A DNA stretch of 64,000 nt from Amycolatopsis granulosa (GCF_011758745.1 NZ_JAANOV010000001.1:4030001-4094000); one strand, 5' to 3'. Positions 8,998-17,465 are shown, counted from the first letter of the stretch. The notes: a model not told the origin generated them from the sequence alone. Numbers and translations are program-made.

Positions 8998-9807
8998 GGC
9001 ACTCGCGGGCCGGCTGCTCGGGGCGGCCGGTCCGGGAGGTCCCGCCGGGGCCCGTGGTTCGGGTGGCATGCGCCCGGATGGGGCCTGGGCCTGGTTCCCG
9101 CGGGATGGTCACTGCCGGGGTTGATGCGGTTGGCCCAGGAACCGGGGCGGCTCGGCCGGGACGGCCCGAGCGGGATGTGTGCCCGGGGACTGCCGGGCGG
9201 TGGGTGTGATCCGCCGGCCGGTCGGTCGGATGCGGCGTGAGGCTGGTTGTGCGGGGTGGAGATCACCCGCCGGGGTTGACGCGGTTGACGCGTGATCCGG
9301 CGGGGCGGGCCGAGCGATGCGCCGCCGTGGGCGGGGTGGCCGTGGGCGGGGCGAACGGCCCGGGGCTGGTCGAGCGGCGGAGGTGATCCGGGTGCGGTTG
9401 CGCGGGGCGGGATTGGCCGGGGCGGGATCGCCCGGGGCCGGGTGGCCGCGGGCGGCTGGACCGGCGGCGTGGCAGCCGCGGGAGAGCGCAGCCGGCGCGT
9501 TTGCCCGGCGGGAGGTTCGGATGCCCGGGGTGTGGTTCGCGGCTGGTCGAGGGGGTGACCGGCCCGGGGCTCTGGCCACGAGGGGTGGCCGGCGGGGGCG
9601 ATGAGACGCTCGGCCGCTCGAGGGCGGCCGAGACCAACCTGACGGCTCGCTCGGGGGCGAGCCGCTTGCCGAGCCGCGTGCGACTGGGTCAACCCGGTCG
9701 CACGCGGCTTCTCATCTGCCGGGAAACCCGTCCACTTCGGACGGCCGGTCGGGTGTAGTGGTGACGTGCCCGCCCACGTGCGGCGAGAACCGGATACCGT
9801 GTGCCCC
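8998..9807. other. Long GC-rich spacer between pepD and moaB2 with simple repeats and hairpins
   Basis: About 800 bases contain no convincing gene. Open frames on both strands give low-complexity Pro/Arg- or Gly/Arg-rich products without ribosome sites. An imperfect direct repeat (GCCGGGGTTGA.GCGGTTG) occurs at 9114-9132 and 9270-9288. Near the right end, three hairpins lie in a row: 9611-9630, 9643-9664 and the long stem at 9672-9709. It looks like transcription-termination and filler sequence. Confidence 0.5.
9672..9709 (+). terminator. Strong hairpin between pepD and moaB2
   Basis: AGCCGCGTGCGACTGGG (from 9672) pairs with CCCGGTCGCACGCGGCT (ending 9709) over about 17 bases with one G-T pair and a very short loop. 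There is no T run, but actinomycete terminators often lack one. It probably ends the pepD transcript or insulates moaB2. Confidence 0.6.
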
Positions 9808-10308
9808 ATGGAACGCAGTGCACAGCGGCTGGGCCGCGCGCTCGTGGTGATCGTGGACGACCGCGCGGCGCACGGCGAGCATGAGGACACCTCCGGCCCC
9901 CTGGTTCAGGAGCTGCTGGAGGAAGCCGGCTTCATCGTCGACGGCGTGGTGCTCGTGCACGCCGACACGGTGGCGATCCGCAATGCGCTCAACACCGCCG
10001 TCATCGGTGGTGTGGACCTCGTCATCACCGTTGGCGGCACCGGGGTGTCGCCGCGCGACGTCACCCCGGACGCGACCCTCGGCGTGCTCGACCGGCCCAT
10101 CCCCGGCATCGGCGAGGCTCTGCGCTCCTCCGGGCTCGCCGCCGGTGCGATCGACGCCGGCATCTCCCGCGGCCTGGTAGGGGTCTCGGGCAGCACGCTC
10201 GTGGTCAACCTCGCCGGCTCGCGCGCTGCCGTGCGTGACGGGATGGCGACGCTGTCCTCGCTCGTGCCCTACGTGATCGACCAGCTCTCCGGCCTCGACG
10301 AGTCCTGA
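9808..10308 (+). CDS. moaB2: MoaB/Mog-type molybdenum cofactor protein (MoaB2-like)
   Basis: This 166-residue protein has the MoaB/MogA fold signature (VDLVITVGGTGVSPRDVTPD) and SGSTLVVNLAGSRAAV near the end. The family binds or adenylylates molybdopterin. ATG 9808 gives MERSAQRLGRALVVIVDDR, which matches mycobacterial MoaB2 starts. TACCGT (9795-9800) ends seven bases before the ATG, so the mRNA is probably leaderless. A GTG at 9766 would add residues that look non-homologous. The neighbourhood matches Rv0984 next to mscL. Confidence 0.9.
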   Translation: MERSAQRLGRALVVIVDDRAAHGEHEDTSGPLVQELLEEAGFIVDGVVLVHADTVAIRNALNTAVIGGVDLVITVGGTGVSPRDVTPDATLGVLDRPIPGIGEALRSSGLAAGAIDAGISRGLVGVSGSTLVVNLAGSRAAVRDGMATLSSLVPYVIDQLSGLDES

Positions 10309-10484
10309 TGACCGGGCAGGACCGGGAGCGTAAGCCTCCCCGCGACCGCGACCGGCGCAAGCTGGACGAGGTCTTCGGGGAGGTCCTCCCGGACACCACG
10401 TCCGACGAGCGGGAACCGGAGCGCCCGGCCCGGGACGACGACGCCTGGTACCGGGAGAACCGGCCGCCCCACCACGGCGGTTAG
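10308..10484 (+). CDS. Small charged hypothetical protein downstream of moaB2
   Basis: A 58-residue frame starts at ATG 10308, overlapping the last base of the moaB2 stop. The product is highly charged (Arg/Asp/Glu-rich, for example RKLDEVFGEVLPDTT and AWYRENRPP). Third positions are nearly all G or C. The tight coupling and natural composition support a real small cytosolic protein, co-translated with MoaB2. No family function is recognised. Confidence 0.65.
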   Translation: MTGQDRERKPPRDRDRRKLDEVFGEVLPDTTSDEREPERPARDDDAWYRENRPPHHGG

Positions 10485-10685
10485 CGGGCTTGCCGGGCAC
10501 CAGGTCGCGGTCTCGACCCTGGCGGGAACCCCGCCCGGCGGCAGGCGCGGGTGCCAGCAAACCATGTTCCCGAGCCGCCGGCCGTGCCGGTGCCCGGGCC
10601 CGGGTGCCAGGCGGCGCCTGTCGCGGCCCGTGGCCTGCTCCGCGCCCCCGCCGGGCGGGTAGCACGGCAACGGACTGTGCTGATG

Positions 10686-10722
10686 GCACCTGCTCGGCGA
10701 ACGGGCTCCCGGGAGCAGGTGC
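10686..10722 (-). terminator. Hairpin after mscL
   Basis: GCACCTGCTC (10686-10695) pairs exactly with GAGCAGGTGC (10713-10722), lying four bases beyond the mscL stop on the minus strand. It probably terminates mscL transcription. Confidence 0.55.
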
Positions 10723-10726
10723 GGCC

Positions 10727-11161
10727 TCAGTCCCGGGTGGCGGTGTGGGTGGTGACCTGCCCGTTGGAACTGCCCTGCTGTCGCAGCAGGTCGCGGATCT
10801 CCGTCAACAGCTCGACGTCCGTCGGCTCGGCGGGGCCCGCCTCCTGGCCGCGCTTGCGGCGCTCCTGGATCTTCTTCATCGGCAGGACCAGCAGGAAGTA
10901 GACCACGGCCGCGACGATCACGAAGTTGATGGCCGCGTTGATCACGCCCCCGAAGTCGAGGAACGTCGAGTCGTTGCCGCCCAGGACGTTGAACCCCAGC
11001 CCCTTGGCGGCCTCGGTGCCGCCGATGGCGTTGATCAACGGCTTGATCAAGCCGTTCGTGAAGGCCGTCACGACGGCCGTGAACGCCGTCCCGATGACGA
11101 CCGCGACCGCCAGTTCGACGACGTTGCCGCGCATCAGGAAGTCTTTGAAGCCCTTCAGCAT
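10727..11161 (-). CDS. mscL: Large-conductance mechanosensitive channel MscL
   Basis: This 144-residue protein opens with the MscL signature (MLKGFKDFLMRGNVVELAVA). It has two membrane segments (about residues 15-40 and 70-95), a periplasmic loop, and a C-terminal charged helix (LPMKKIQERRKR) typical of the cytoplasmic bundle. It acts as a pressure valve during osmotic downshock. ATG 11161 is chosen because GAGG lies seven bases upstream; the GTG two codons earlier has no room for a ribosome site. Its place next to moaB2 matches M. tuberculosis Rv0985c. Confidence 0.95.
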   Translation of the reverse strand: MLKGFKDFLMRGNVVELAVAVVIGTAFTAVVTAFTNGLIKPLINAIGGTEAAKGLGFNVLGGNDSTFLDFGGVINAAINFVIVAAVVYFLLVLPMKKIQERRKRGQEAGPAEPTDVELLTEIRDLLRQQGSSNGQVTTHTATRD

Positions 11162-11185
11162 GTGCACCCCTCTTTCCGGAAACGG

Positions 11186-11662
11186 CTAACGGAGGGTAAC
11201 CGCTACCGGGTTCCGCAGTGACAGCGCCGCCACCTCCCGAGCCGTCTCCTCCGGCAAGGACAGGACGACCAGCGGCCCGTCCCGGGCGCCGGCGAGGCGG
11301 CCGGCCGCGGCGGGTGGGGACCGCACGGTGAGCACGGTGGCCATGCTGGCGAGGACTTTCCTGGCTTGCGCGGACTCGTCGACGGTGATCACGTCGACCC
11401 GCATCCCGGGCATCAGCAGCGCGGCCACGCCGGTGTCGGCGAGCCGCACGGGCACCGCGGCGAGTGCAAGATCACCCGTGAAGGGGGCGGGTGCGGACGG
11501 TGGTGGCGGCGCGGCCCGGGGCTCGGCTCCGTCCGGGCGCGCGGCCAGGACCGCCGCCGTGATCAGCAGACCTGCGGCGACCAGCTTCCGCAGCCGGTGC
11601 CAGCGGCGTCCGCCCAGACGGAGCCGGAGCCGGTTCGTACGGGCACGCGGATCGAAGCGCAT
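11186..11662 (-). CDS. SAF-domain (CpaB/RcpC-like) membrane-anchored protein
   Basis: This 158-residue protein has a basic N-terminus and a single membrane segment (LVAAGLLITAAVLAA, about residues 27-42). A Pro-rich linker and an extracytoplasmic SAF-like domain follow, with VPVRLADTGVAALLMPGMRV and VDVITVDESAQA. Such domains occur in Flp pilus assembly proteins (CpaB/RcpC), but no pilus genes are nearby, so the role is unknown. It starts 24 bases upstream of the mscL leader on the same strand and may be co-transcribed with it. Confidence 0.7.
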   Translation of the reverse strand: MRFDPRARTNRLRLRLGGRRWHRLRKLVAAGLLITAAVLAARPDGAEPRAAPPPPSAPAPFTGDLALAAVPVRLADTGVAALLMPGMRVDVITVDESAQARKVLASMATVLTVRSPPAAAGRLAGARDGPLVVLSLPEETAREVAALSLRNPVAVTLR

Positions 11663-11798
11663 GGCGAAGCACCCCCAGTTGTCGGCGCCGGCGGCGGTGT
11701 GCCACCGACGACAGCGACGCTAGGGGTGCTGACACCCGGCGGGAAAGACGCGGATCTGGCAGCTGTGGATAACTGGGTGCTTGTGGATAACTCGACGG

Positions 11799-12119
11799 TC
11801 AGGAAGCCGCCGCGGCCGCGGTTGTCGTACCGCTCGACGAGGATGAGGACGCGGAGCTGCTCTTGCTCTCGCTGGACGTGCTCGACGAGCTGGACGAGCT
11901 GGACGAGGAGGTGGACGACGATGGCGACGACGCTGACGACGACGAGCGCGAGTCGGTCCGGTAGAAGCCGGAGCCCTTGAAGATCACGCCGACCGCTCCG
12001 TAGAGCTTGCGCAGGGGGCCGGTGCACTCCGGGCACTCGGTCAGGCTGGCATCGGAGAACGACTGCACGGCCTCGAAACGGTGGCCGCACTCCTTGCAGG
12101 CGTACTGGTACGTGGGCAC
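11799..12119 (-). CDS. FmdB-type zinc-ribbon protein with Ser-rich tail (Ruc-like)
   Basis: This 106-residue protein has an N-terminal zinc ribbon (TYQYACKECGHRFE with CPEC downstream, four cysteines), a short conserved segment (GVIFKGSGFYRTD) and a tail of about 60 residues made almost only of Ser, Thr and Ala. In M. tuberculosis the homologous position (Rv0991c) encodes Ruc, a redox-regulated chaperone with the same layout, so a chaperone role is plausible. GTG 12119 has AAGGAG five bases upstream. The next upstream gene, 5-FTHF cyclo-ligase, is on the same strand. Confidence 0.85.
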   Translation of the reverse strand: MPTYQYACKECGHRFEAVQSFSDASLTECPECTGPLRKLYGAVGVIFKGSGFYRTDSRSSSSASSPSSSTSSSSSSSSSSTSSESKSSSASSSSSSGTTTAAAAAS

Positions 12120-12188
12120 AGGTGCTCCTTCGCGCATTGGCACTCGATCCGCAAGAGTGCTAACGCAATTGTGCTGGACACCATTCCC

Positions 12189-12800
12189 TCAGCGCAAACA
12201 AGGGTTGGTCACAGGAAGCGGCACGTGCCCGCGCCCGGGGGTGAGCGCGCCGGTCATGAGCACGTCGTGGTGCTCGGCGGGCAGGTGTTCCACCAGCTCG
12301 GCGTCCCGGACGACGGCCACCAGGCCGGCGCCCGGCGCGGCGTGGGCGAGGGACCGGTCGTAGTGACCGGCGCCGCGGCCCAGACGCACCCCGCGGCGGT
12401 CGACGGCCAGGGCCGGAACGAGCACCAAGCCGGCCCCGGCCAGCGCGTCCGCGCCCAGGCGCAGTCCGGTCGGCTCCAGGATCTGCCGGAACCTGCCCGG
12501 GGCCAGGCTCGCGGTGCCGGTGTAGTCCGCCCAGTCCAGCGGGCCGGGCGCCGCGGGAATCACCGGGAGCAGCACCCGTGTGCCACGCCCGCGGAGCAGG
12601 TCGAGCAGGCCGATCGAGCCCGGTTCGGTGCCGAAGGGGACGTAGCCGCACACGGTGTCGGGCAGTGACATCGCCAACAGGGCGCGGCCCAGCGCGGCGG
12701 CCTCGGCGACCCGTTGCTGCACGGAGGCGGCGGCGCGCGCCGCGGACAGCTTCGCGCGCCACTCGGCCTTCGTCACTTCGTCGTTGCGCTGCGCACCCAT
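12189..12800 (-). CDS. 5-formyltetrahydrofolate cyclo-ligase
   Basis: This 203-residue enzyme converts 5-formyl-THF to 5,10-methenyl-THF with ATP. Recognisable motifs are the basic N-terminal [39 protein letters not shown] (the conserved phosphate/folate loop) and [10 protein letters not shown]. The start at ATG 12800 is only 24 bases from the divergent galU start. TAACCT on the minus strand (12812-12807) lies six bases before it, suggesting a leaderless mRNA. The position matches Rv0992c. Confidence 0.92.
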   Translation of the reverse strand: MGAQRNDEVTKAEWRAKLSAARAAASVQQRVAEAAALGRALLAMSLPDTVCGYVPFGTEPGSIGLLDLLRGRGTRVLLPVIPAAPGPLDWADYTGTASLAPGRFRQILEPTGLRLGADALAGAGLVLVPALAVDRRGVRLGRGAGHYDRSLAHAAPGAGLVAVVRDAELVEHLPAEHHDVLMTGALTPGRGHVPLPVTNPCLR

Positions 12801-12806
12801 GTACGC

Positions 12807-12816
12807 AGGTTAGGCT
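12807..12816. promoter_or_regulatory. Overlapping divergent -10 elements between 5-FTHF ligase and galU
   Basis: AGGTTAGGCT (12807-12816) contains TAGGCT (12811-12816) reading right, eight bases before the galU ATG. On the other strand it contains TAACCT (12812-12807), six bases before the cyclo-ligase ATG. Both genes would then have leaderless mRNAs and mutually exclusive polymerase binding. -35 elements are not clear. Confidence 0.5.
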
Positions 12817-12824
12817 TGGCGCCT

Positions 12825-13727
12825 ATGACGGGCGCCTTCGACAACCACTCGTTCCGAACCGCTATCGTCCCGGCCGCCGGCCTGGGGACGCGGTTCCTGC
12901 CGACCACCAAAGCGGTTCCCAAGGAGCTGCTCCCGGTGGTGGACACCCCGGGCATCGAGCTCGTCGCGAGCGAAGCCGCGCAGGCCGGAGCGAAACGCCT
13001 GGTGATCGTCACCTCCCCGGGCAAGGAGTCGGTGGTCAGCTACTTCCGGCCCGCCCCGGAGCTGGAGGCGAACCTCGAGCGCAAGGGCAAGTCCGCGCTG
13101 CTGGAGAAGGTCCGCCGCGGACCGGAGCTGATCGACGTCGAGGTCGCCATCCAGGAGGAGGCGCTGGGCCTCGGGCACGCGGTGGCGCAGGCCGAGTCGA
13201 ACCTGACCGACGAGGACGAGGCCGTCGCGGTGCTGCTGCCCGACGACCTGGTGCTGCCCGCCGGGGTGCTCTCGAAGATGGCCGAGGTGCGCGCCGAGCA
13301 CGGCGGCAGCGTGTTGTGCGCGTTCGACATCCCCAAGGAGCAGATCTCGCCCTACGGCGTGTTCGACGTCACCGGCACCGCGGACGAGGACGTCAAGCGC
13401 GTGCACGGCATGGTCGAGAAGCCGGCGCCGGAGGAGGCGCCGTCCACCTACGCCGCGGCCGGCCGCTACCTCCTCGACCGGGCGATCTTCGGCGCCCTGC
13501 GTCGCATCAAGCCCGGCGCGGGTGGTGAACTGCAGCTCACCGACGCCGTCGCGCTGCTGATCGAGGAGGGCCACCCGGTGCACATCGTCGTCCACCGCGG
13601 CGGCCGGCACGACCTGGGCAACCCGGGCGGCTTCCTCAAGGCGGCCGTGGACTTCGCCCTCGACGACCCGGACTACGGGCCGGAACTGCGCAACTGGCTG
13701 ACCGAACGACTCGGGACAGATCGCTGA
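12825..13727 (+). CDS. galU: UTP-glucose-1-phosphate uridylyltransferase
   Basis: This 300-residue nucleotidyltransferase makes UDP-glucose from UTP and glucose-1-phosphate. It has the N-terminal signature IVPAAGLGTRFLPTTKAVPK, plus VLLPDDLVL and EKPAPEEAPS. UDP-glucose feeds envelope glycans and the Leloir pathway, linking it functionally to the galT gene 5 kb away. The ATG at 12825 follows TAGGCT by eight bases (probably leaderless). Its last base pair overlaps the start of the next gene (TGATG), so the two are translationally coupled. Confidence 0.95.
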   Translation: MTGAFDNHSFRTAIVPAAGLGTRFLPTTKAVPKELLPVVDTPGIELVASEAAQAGAKRLVIVTSPGKESVVSYFRPAPELEANLERKGKSALLEKVRRGPELIDVEVAIQEEALGLGHAVAQAESNLTDEDEAVAVLLPDDLVLPAGVLSKMAEVRAEHGGSVLCAFDIPKEQISPYGVFDVTGTADEDVKRVHGMVEKPAPEEAPSTYAAAGRYLLDRAIFGALRRIKPGAGGELQLTDAVALLIEEGHPVHIVVHRGGRHDLGNPGGFLKAAVDFALDDPDYGPELRNWLTERLGTDR

Positions 13728-14992
13728 TGACCGACCCCACCCCGGAGACCGACCAGGCCGAGCAGGACCTCCGCTCGGTCGACGAGCAGGTCGCCCGCGT
13801 CCTGCAGGCCGCGGTGCGGCCGCGGCCCGTCCGCGTCGCGATCTCCGAAGCGCAGGGCCTGCTCTGCGCGGAGGAGGTCGTGGCCGAGCACGCGCTGCCC
13901 GGTTTCGACCAGGCAGCCGTCGACGGCTACGCGGTGCGCAGCGTCGACGTCCGCGTCGAGGGCGACGAGACGGTGCAGCTTCCGGTGGTGGGGGAGATCG
14001 CGGCGGGCTCACGACAGCCCCGGCGGCTGCAGCCGGGACAGGCGGTCCGGGTCGCCACCGGCGCACCGCTGCCGACCCTGGCCGATGCCGTCGTGCCCAC
14101 CGCCTTCACCGACGGCCACCCGGCCAAGGTAACCGTGCACCGGTCGGTGCCGTCCGCGGCCTACGTGCGGCGCACCGGTGAGGACGTGCAGATCGGCGAC
14201 GTCGCCGTCCGGCAGGGCGACACCATCGGTGCGGCGCAGGTGGGGCTGCTCGCTGCGGTCGGCCGCGCCAAGGTGCTGGTCTACCCGCGGCCGCGCGTGT
14301 CGATCGTCTCGGTGGGTGACGAGCTGGTCGACGTGGACCGCACCCCGTCGACCGGTCAGGTCTACGACGTGAACTCCTATGCCCTCGCCGCGGCGGCGCG
14401 CGACGCCGGTGCCGAGGTCAGCCGGGTCGGGATCGTGCCGAGCGATCCGCGGCGGCTGCGCGAAGTGGTCGAGGGCCGGCTGCTGATGTCCGAGGTCGTG
14501 GTGGTCGCGGGCGGCGCCGGGGGCACCGCGGGGGACGAGGTGCAGGCCGCCCTGTCCGACCTCGGCGAGATCGACATGACCCGGGTGGCGATGCACCCGG
14601 GGTCCGCGCAGGGTTTCGGGCGGCTCGGGCCGGACTCGGTGCCGACGTTCCTGATCCCGGCCAACCCGATGAGTGCCCTGGTCGTGTTCGAGGTGCTGAT
14701 CCGGCCGCTGATCCGGGCGGCGCGCGGCACCCGCAACCCGCATCGCCGCACGGTCGGCGCGCGGCTGCTGTCGCCGGTCTCCTCGACCAAAGGACGTCGC
14801 GGTTACCTGCGCGGGCAGCTGCTGCGGGACGAGAGCACCGGTGAGTACCTGGTGCAGCCGCTCGGCACGTCCGGCGCGCACCTGCTCGCGTCCCTGGCCG
14901 AGGCGAACTGCCTGATCAACGTGGACGAGGACCTCACCGAGGTGCCCGCGGGTGAGCAGGTCAAGGTGACCTTCCTGGCCCAGCGGGGTTAG
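13727..14992 (+). CDS. glp: Gephyrin-like molybdotransferase Glp (MoeA family)
   Basis: This 421-residue MoeA-fold protein has PGFDQAAVDGYAVRSVDV near the N-terminus and SIVSVGDELVDV in the MoCF domain. Two catalytic motifs are diverged: AGGAGGTAGDE stands where MoeA enzymes have SGGVSVG, and LIPANPMS where they have LPGNPVS. In Corynebacterium the equivalent protein, Glp, binds FtsZ and the membrane receptor GlpR and works in division. The glpR/sepX gene is two genes downstream here, supporting that role over cofactor synthesis. It is coupled to galU by overlap, as in Rv0993-Rv0994. Confidence 0.85.
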   Translation: MTDPTPETDQAEQDLRSVDEQVARVLQAAVRPRPVRVAISEAQGLLCAEEVVAEHALPGFDQAAVDGYAVRSVDVRVEGDETVQLPVVGEIAAGSRQPRRLQPGQAVRVATGAPLPTLADAVVPTAFTDGHPAKVTVHRSVPSAAYVRRTGEDVQIGDVAVRQGDTIGAAQVGLLAAVGRAKVLVYPRPRVSIVSVGDELVDVDRTPSTGQVYDVNSYALAAAARDAGAEVSRVGIVPSDPRRLREVVEGRLLMSEVVVVAGGAGGTAGDEVQAALSDLGEIDMTRVAMHPGSAQGFGRLGPDSVPTFLIPANPMSALVVFEVLIRPLIRAARGTRNPHRRTVGARLLSPVSSTKGRRGYLRGQLLRDESTGEYLVQPLGTSGAHLLASLAEANCLINVDEDLTEVPAGEQVKVTFLAQRG

Positions 14993-15001
14993 AACTGTCC
15001 G

Positions 15002-15661
15002 GTGCAGCCCGCAGCGTATGACCTGGAGTCCCGGCACCCCGGGTGGCCGGCCCGGCTCGGCCCGCTCCGCGTGGCGGCCGGCGAGGTCGCGGTGCGGCCG
15101 ATCCGCCTGCGCGACGCCGGCGACTGGAGCCGCATCCGGCTCCGCGACCAGGAGCACCTCGAGCCGTGGGAGCCGACCGGGCCGGGGCCGTGGCGGGACC
15201 GCAACAGCTACTGGTCCTGGCCCCCGCAGTGGACGGCGCTGCGCTCGCTCGCCCGGCGTGGTCAGTGCCTGCCGTACACGATCACCGTCGATGGCGCGTT
15301 CGCCGGGCAGATCACGATCGGCAACGTGATCCGCGCCTCACTGCGTTCCGCGTGGGTCGGGTACTGGGTGTCGTCGTCCGTGGTCAAGGGCGGGGTGGCC
15401 ACCGCTGCCGTGGCGCTGGTCGTCGATCACGCGTTCACCTCCGCCGGGCTGCACCGGATCGAGGCGACCGTCCGGCCGGAGAACACGCCGAGCATCAAGG
15501 TGCTGACCAAGGCCGGGTTCCGGCAGGAGGGCCTGTTCCGGCGGTACCTGGACGTGGCCGGTGACTGGCGGGACCACTATTGCTACGCGATGACCGTGGA
15601 AGAGAGCGGCCCCGGGCTGGTCGCGCGCCTCGTCGCCACTGGCCGCGCCGACTACCGGTGA
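15002..15661 (+). CDS. rimJ: RimJ/RimL-type GNAT N-acetyltransferase
   Basis: This 219-residue acetyltransferase has the RimJ-type N-terminal substrate region (VRPIRLRDAGDWSRIR, then QEHLEPWEP) and an acetyl-CoA-binding stretch with VGYWVSSSVVKGGVATAAVA. The C-terminal FRQEGLFRRYLDV segment is typical of ribosomal-protein or small-molecule acetylases. It starts with GTG ten bases after glp. The position between moeA/glp and glpR matches Rv0995. The substrate is not known from the sequence. Confidence 0.85.
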   Translation: MQPAAYDLESRHPGWPARLGPLRVAAGEVAVRPIRLRDAGDWSRIRLRDQEHLEPWEPTGPGPWRDRNSYWSWPPQWTALRSLARRGQCLPYTITVDGAFAGQITIGNVIRASLRSAWVGYWVSSSVVKGGVATAAVALVVDHAFTSAGLHRIEATVRPENTPSIKVLTKAGFRQEGLFRRYLDVAGDWRDHYCYAMTVEESGPGLVARLVATGRADYR

Positions 15662-15805
15662 CCCCGGGTCGTTAGCCGGCTGTGGCAAGGTTCACCGAAT
15701 CAAGTGACCCTTTTTCCGTTCCCCGGCGGCGTGGCAACGTCCCTTCTGTTACTCCTGTGACTAGCGTGACGACATGTAGCAGTGAACGGGGGAGGTGAGA
15801 GGGGA

Positions 15806-16564
15806 TTGCCCAGCTCGCTGATCATCGTCGCCTTGGCCGCGGCCTGGCTGGTCGTGCTCGTGCCCATGGTCGCGCGCAAGCGCCAGGCGGTCACGCAGAC
15901 GGCCGATGCCGAACTGGCCGCCCGCGTGGTCCGCAGCGGCGGCGGCGCCGACGATGCGGAGGAGGAGTTCGCGATGTCCGAGACCACCCAGCAGGTCGCC
16001 GAGACCGACGACGACGTCGACTACGACGACGTCGAAGAGTACGACGAGGACCCGGTGCGCGGGTACGAACAGCCGTCCGAGCGTCGTTACCGGCCCGGGC
16101 GTGGTGGCTTCGACCCGGAGGCCGCCGAGATCGCGGCACGCGCCAAGTACGCGTTCCGCCAGCGGGTCGTCCTCTGCCTGTTCCTGCTCGCGGTCGTCAC
16201 CGCCGCGGGGGCCGGCTTCCTGGCCTCGTCGCTGTGGTTGCTGCACGGGTTCGTGGACCTCGTGTTCGTGGGCTACCTCGCCTACCTGCGTCGCCAGGTC
16301 CGCATCGAAGCCGAGATCCGCCAGCGGCGCATGGCCCGGCTCGGCGCCCGCTCCGCGACCCGGGCCGCCCGCCGCGAGCGGCCGGTCGAGGACTTCGAGG
16401 TCGTCGAACCCGCGCGCGAGGTTCCGGGTGTCGAGCGCCGGCCGTCACCGGCCTCCCGCATCCGCGGGCGCGCGGTGGTCGTCGACGTCGAGGACGAGGA
16501 CCCGGCGTTCCACGACCTGGACGACCCCGACCAGCTCCCGTTCCGGCGCGCGGTCGGTGAGTAG
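15806..16564 (+). CDS. GlpR/SepX divisome membrane protein
   Basis: This protein of about 252 residues starts with a membrane segment (SSLIIVALAAAWLVVLVPMV). A long acidic cytoplasmic region follows (DDDVDYDDVEEYDED), then a hydrophobic pair (VVLCLFLLAVVTAAGAGFLA and WLLHGFVDLVFVGYLAYL) and a charged Arg/Asp-rich tail. This layout fits the actinobacterial SepX/GlpR family, which anchors division or gephyrin-like proteins to the membrane. TTG 15806 gives MPSSLII, as in the family; a GTG at 15782 would add eight residues before the membrane segment. It lies two genes downstream of glp. Confidence 0.78.
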   Translation: MPSSLIIVALAAAWLVVLVPMVARKRQAVTQTADAELAARVVRSGGGADDAEEEFAMSETTQQVAETDDDVDYDDVEEYDEDPVRGYEQPSERRYRPGRGGFDPEAAEIAARAKYAFRQRVVLCLFLLAVVTAAGAGFLASSLWLLHGFVDLVFVGYLAYLRRQVRIEAEIRQRRMARLGARSATRAARRERPVEDFEVVEPAREVPGVERRPSPASRIRGRAVVVDVEDEDPAFHDLDDPDQLPFRRAVGE

Positions 16565-16631
16565 ACCCCCCTCGTTGATCACCTCCGCCGGGTTGCTATG
16601 CTTCTGGAGCTTCCTTCGGGAAGTCCAGTAA

Positions 16632-16704
16632 GGGGCTGTAGCGCAGTTGGTAGCGCGTCTCGTTCGCATCGAGAAGGTCAGGGGTTCGATTCCCCTCAGC
16701 TCCA
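16632..16704 (+). tRNA. tRNA-Ala (anticodon CGC)
   Basis: The 73-nt cloverleaf has acceptor GGGGCTG pairing with CAGCTCC, anticodon stem TCTCG/CGAGA around loop TTCGCAT (anticodon CGC), and T-arm GGTTCGATTCC. CCA is not encoded. Its 3' end faces the remnant-rich region with an integrase fragment, so it is a probable integration site. Confidence 0.95.
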
Positions 16705-16748
16705 CCCTAGAGGTCGTACTAGAACAAGTGCCTAATTGAAGGCCAGCA

Positions 16749-16777
16749 AGGACCACCCGCATCGCGGGTGGTCCTTT
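16749..16777 (+). terminator. Intrinsic terminator after tRNA-Ala
   Basis: AAGGACCACCCGC pairs with GCGGGTGGTCCTT around a short loop, followed by a short T stretch, 45 bases beyond the tRNA. It could terminate transcription from either side. Confidence 0.8.
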
Positions 16778-16779
16778 TG

Positions 16780-17330
16780 TTCGTGCCCTCGGCGCTGTTG
16801 GTCGTGGCAGCGTCGGTAGTGAGCTGTGCCGTGATCTGCTCCGCAGCAGGCGCGCGGACCTTTCTGCTCGCCGAGCACGGCGTCGATCTGGTCGCGCATG
16901 TCAGCGATGAACGGCTGGCTGAGGCGAATCGCGGAGTAGCGGCGCTCAACCGCGTCCTCGACGAGCGTGACAAGGCCGCGGGCGTGGTCCTGCTCAGCGG
17001 TCGCGGGCGGCGAAAGTCGGGGATGCCTACTGGATGGTCATCGCCATCCAGGCGGAGAAAGCGCTGCACGCCGGCGATGCGCTCTTCGCCGCCTGGCGTG
17101 ACCACCACACCCTGCAGCGCCCACCGCGGTCCGGCCGCCCGCACCGTCCTCGGCAGCAGCCCGTGGATCTGGACGGTGCGGCGGGGATTCTTGGCGTGTC
17201 CGGCCGTCGCCTGCGGCGGGCAGCCAAGCGCGGGGAGTTTCCGCTGGTGGACCGCCTCGAGGACCGGGACTGCTGGAATCGGCGAAGACCTCTGGACTTG
17301 GGCCGCGGGGGCGGCGCCCTACCGTGTGGC
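16780..17330 (-). pseudogene. Decayed mobile-element coding remnant
   Basis: Between the tRNA terminator and the integrase fragment, the minus strand carries coding-like pieces in different frames. One contains GLVTLVEDAVERRYSAIRLS and IADMRDQIDAVLGEQKGP (about 16860-17000). Another contains ALQGVVVTPGGEERIAGVQR (about 17040-17110). Neither has a start with a ribosome site, and stops or frame changes separate them. A plus-strand frame here (AAGILGVSGRRLRRAAKRGE, about 17180-17240) resembles a helix-turn-helix and could be another remnant. I read this as a broken accessory gene, or genes, of an integrated element; family not recognised. Confidence 0.4.
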
Positions 17331-17465
17331 TGTGATGCCGATCGAGTACTGGGCGACGAACGCCACCCCGGCAGCGTTCGTGCAGGCCCGCGAGATCCCC
17401 GGCGGGGTCGTGCATGACTCTTGCCTGCGTGAGGTCCCGCTGAGCATCCTGTGGCCGCTGCCCGA

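Noticed and set aside
9109..9637. Several Pro/Arg-rich or Gly/Arg-rich frames between pepD and moaB2
   Set aside because: Low-complexity products, no ribosome sites, overlapping on both strands, no resemblance to known proteins. Treated as spacer.
11799..11990. Ser-codon-rich low-complexity stretch as a tandem repeat or CRISPR-like array
   Set aside because: It encodes the Ser/Thr-rich tail of the FmdB/Ruc-like protein; there is no regular repeat-spacer structure. No CRISPR array was seen anywhere in the window.
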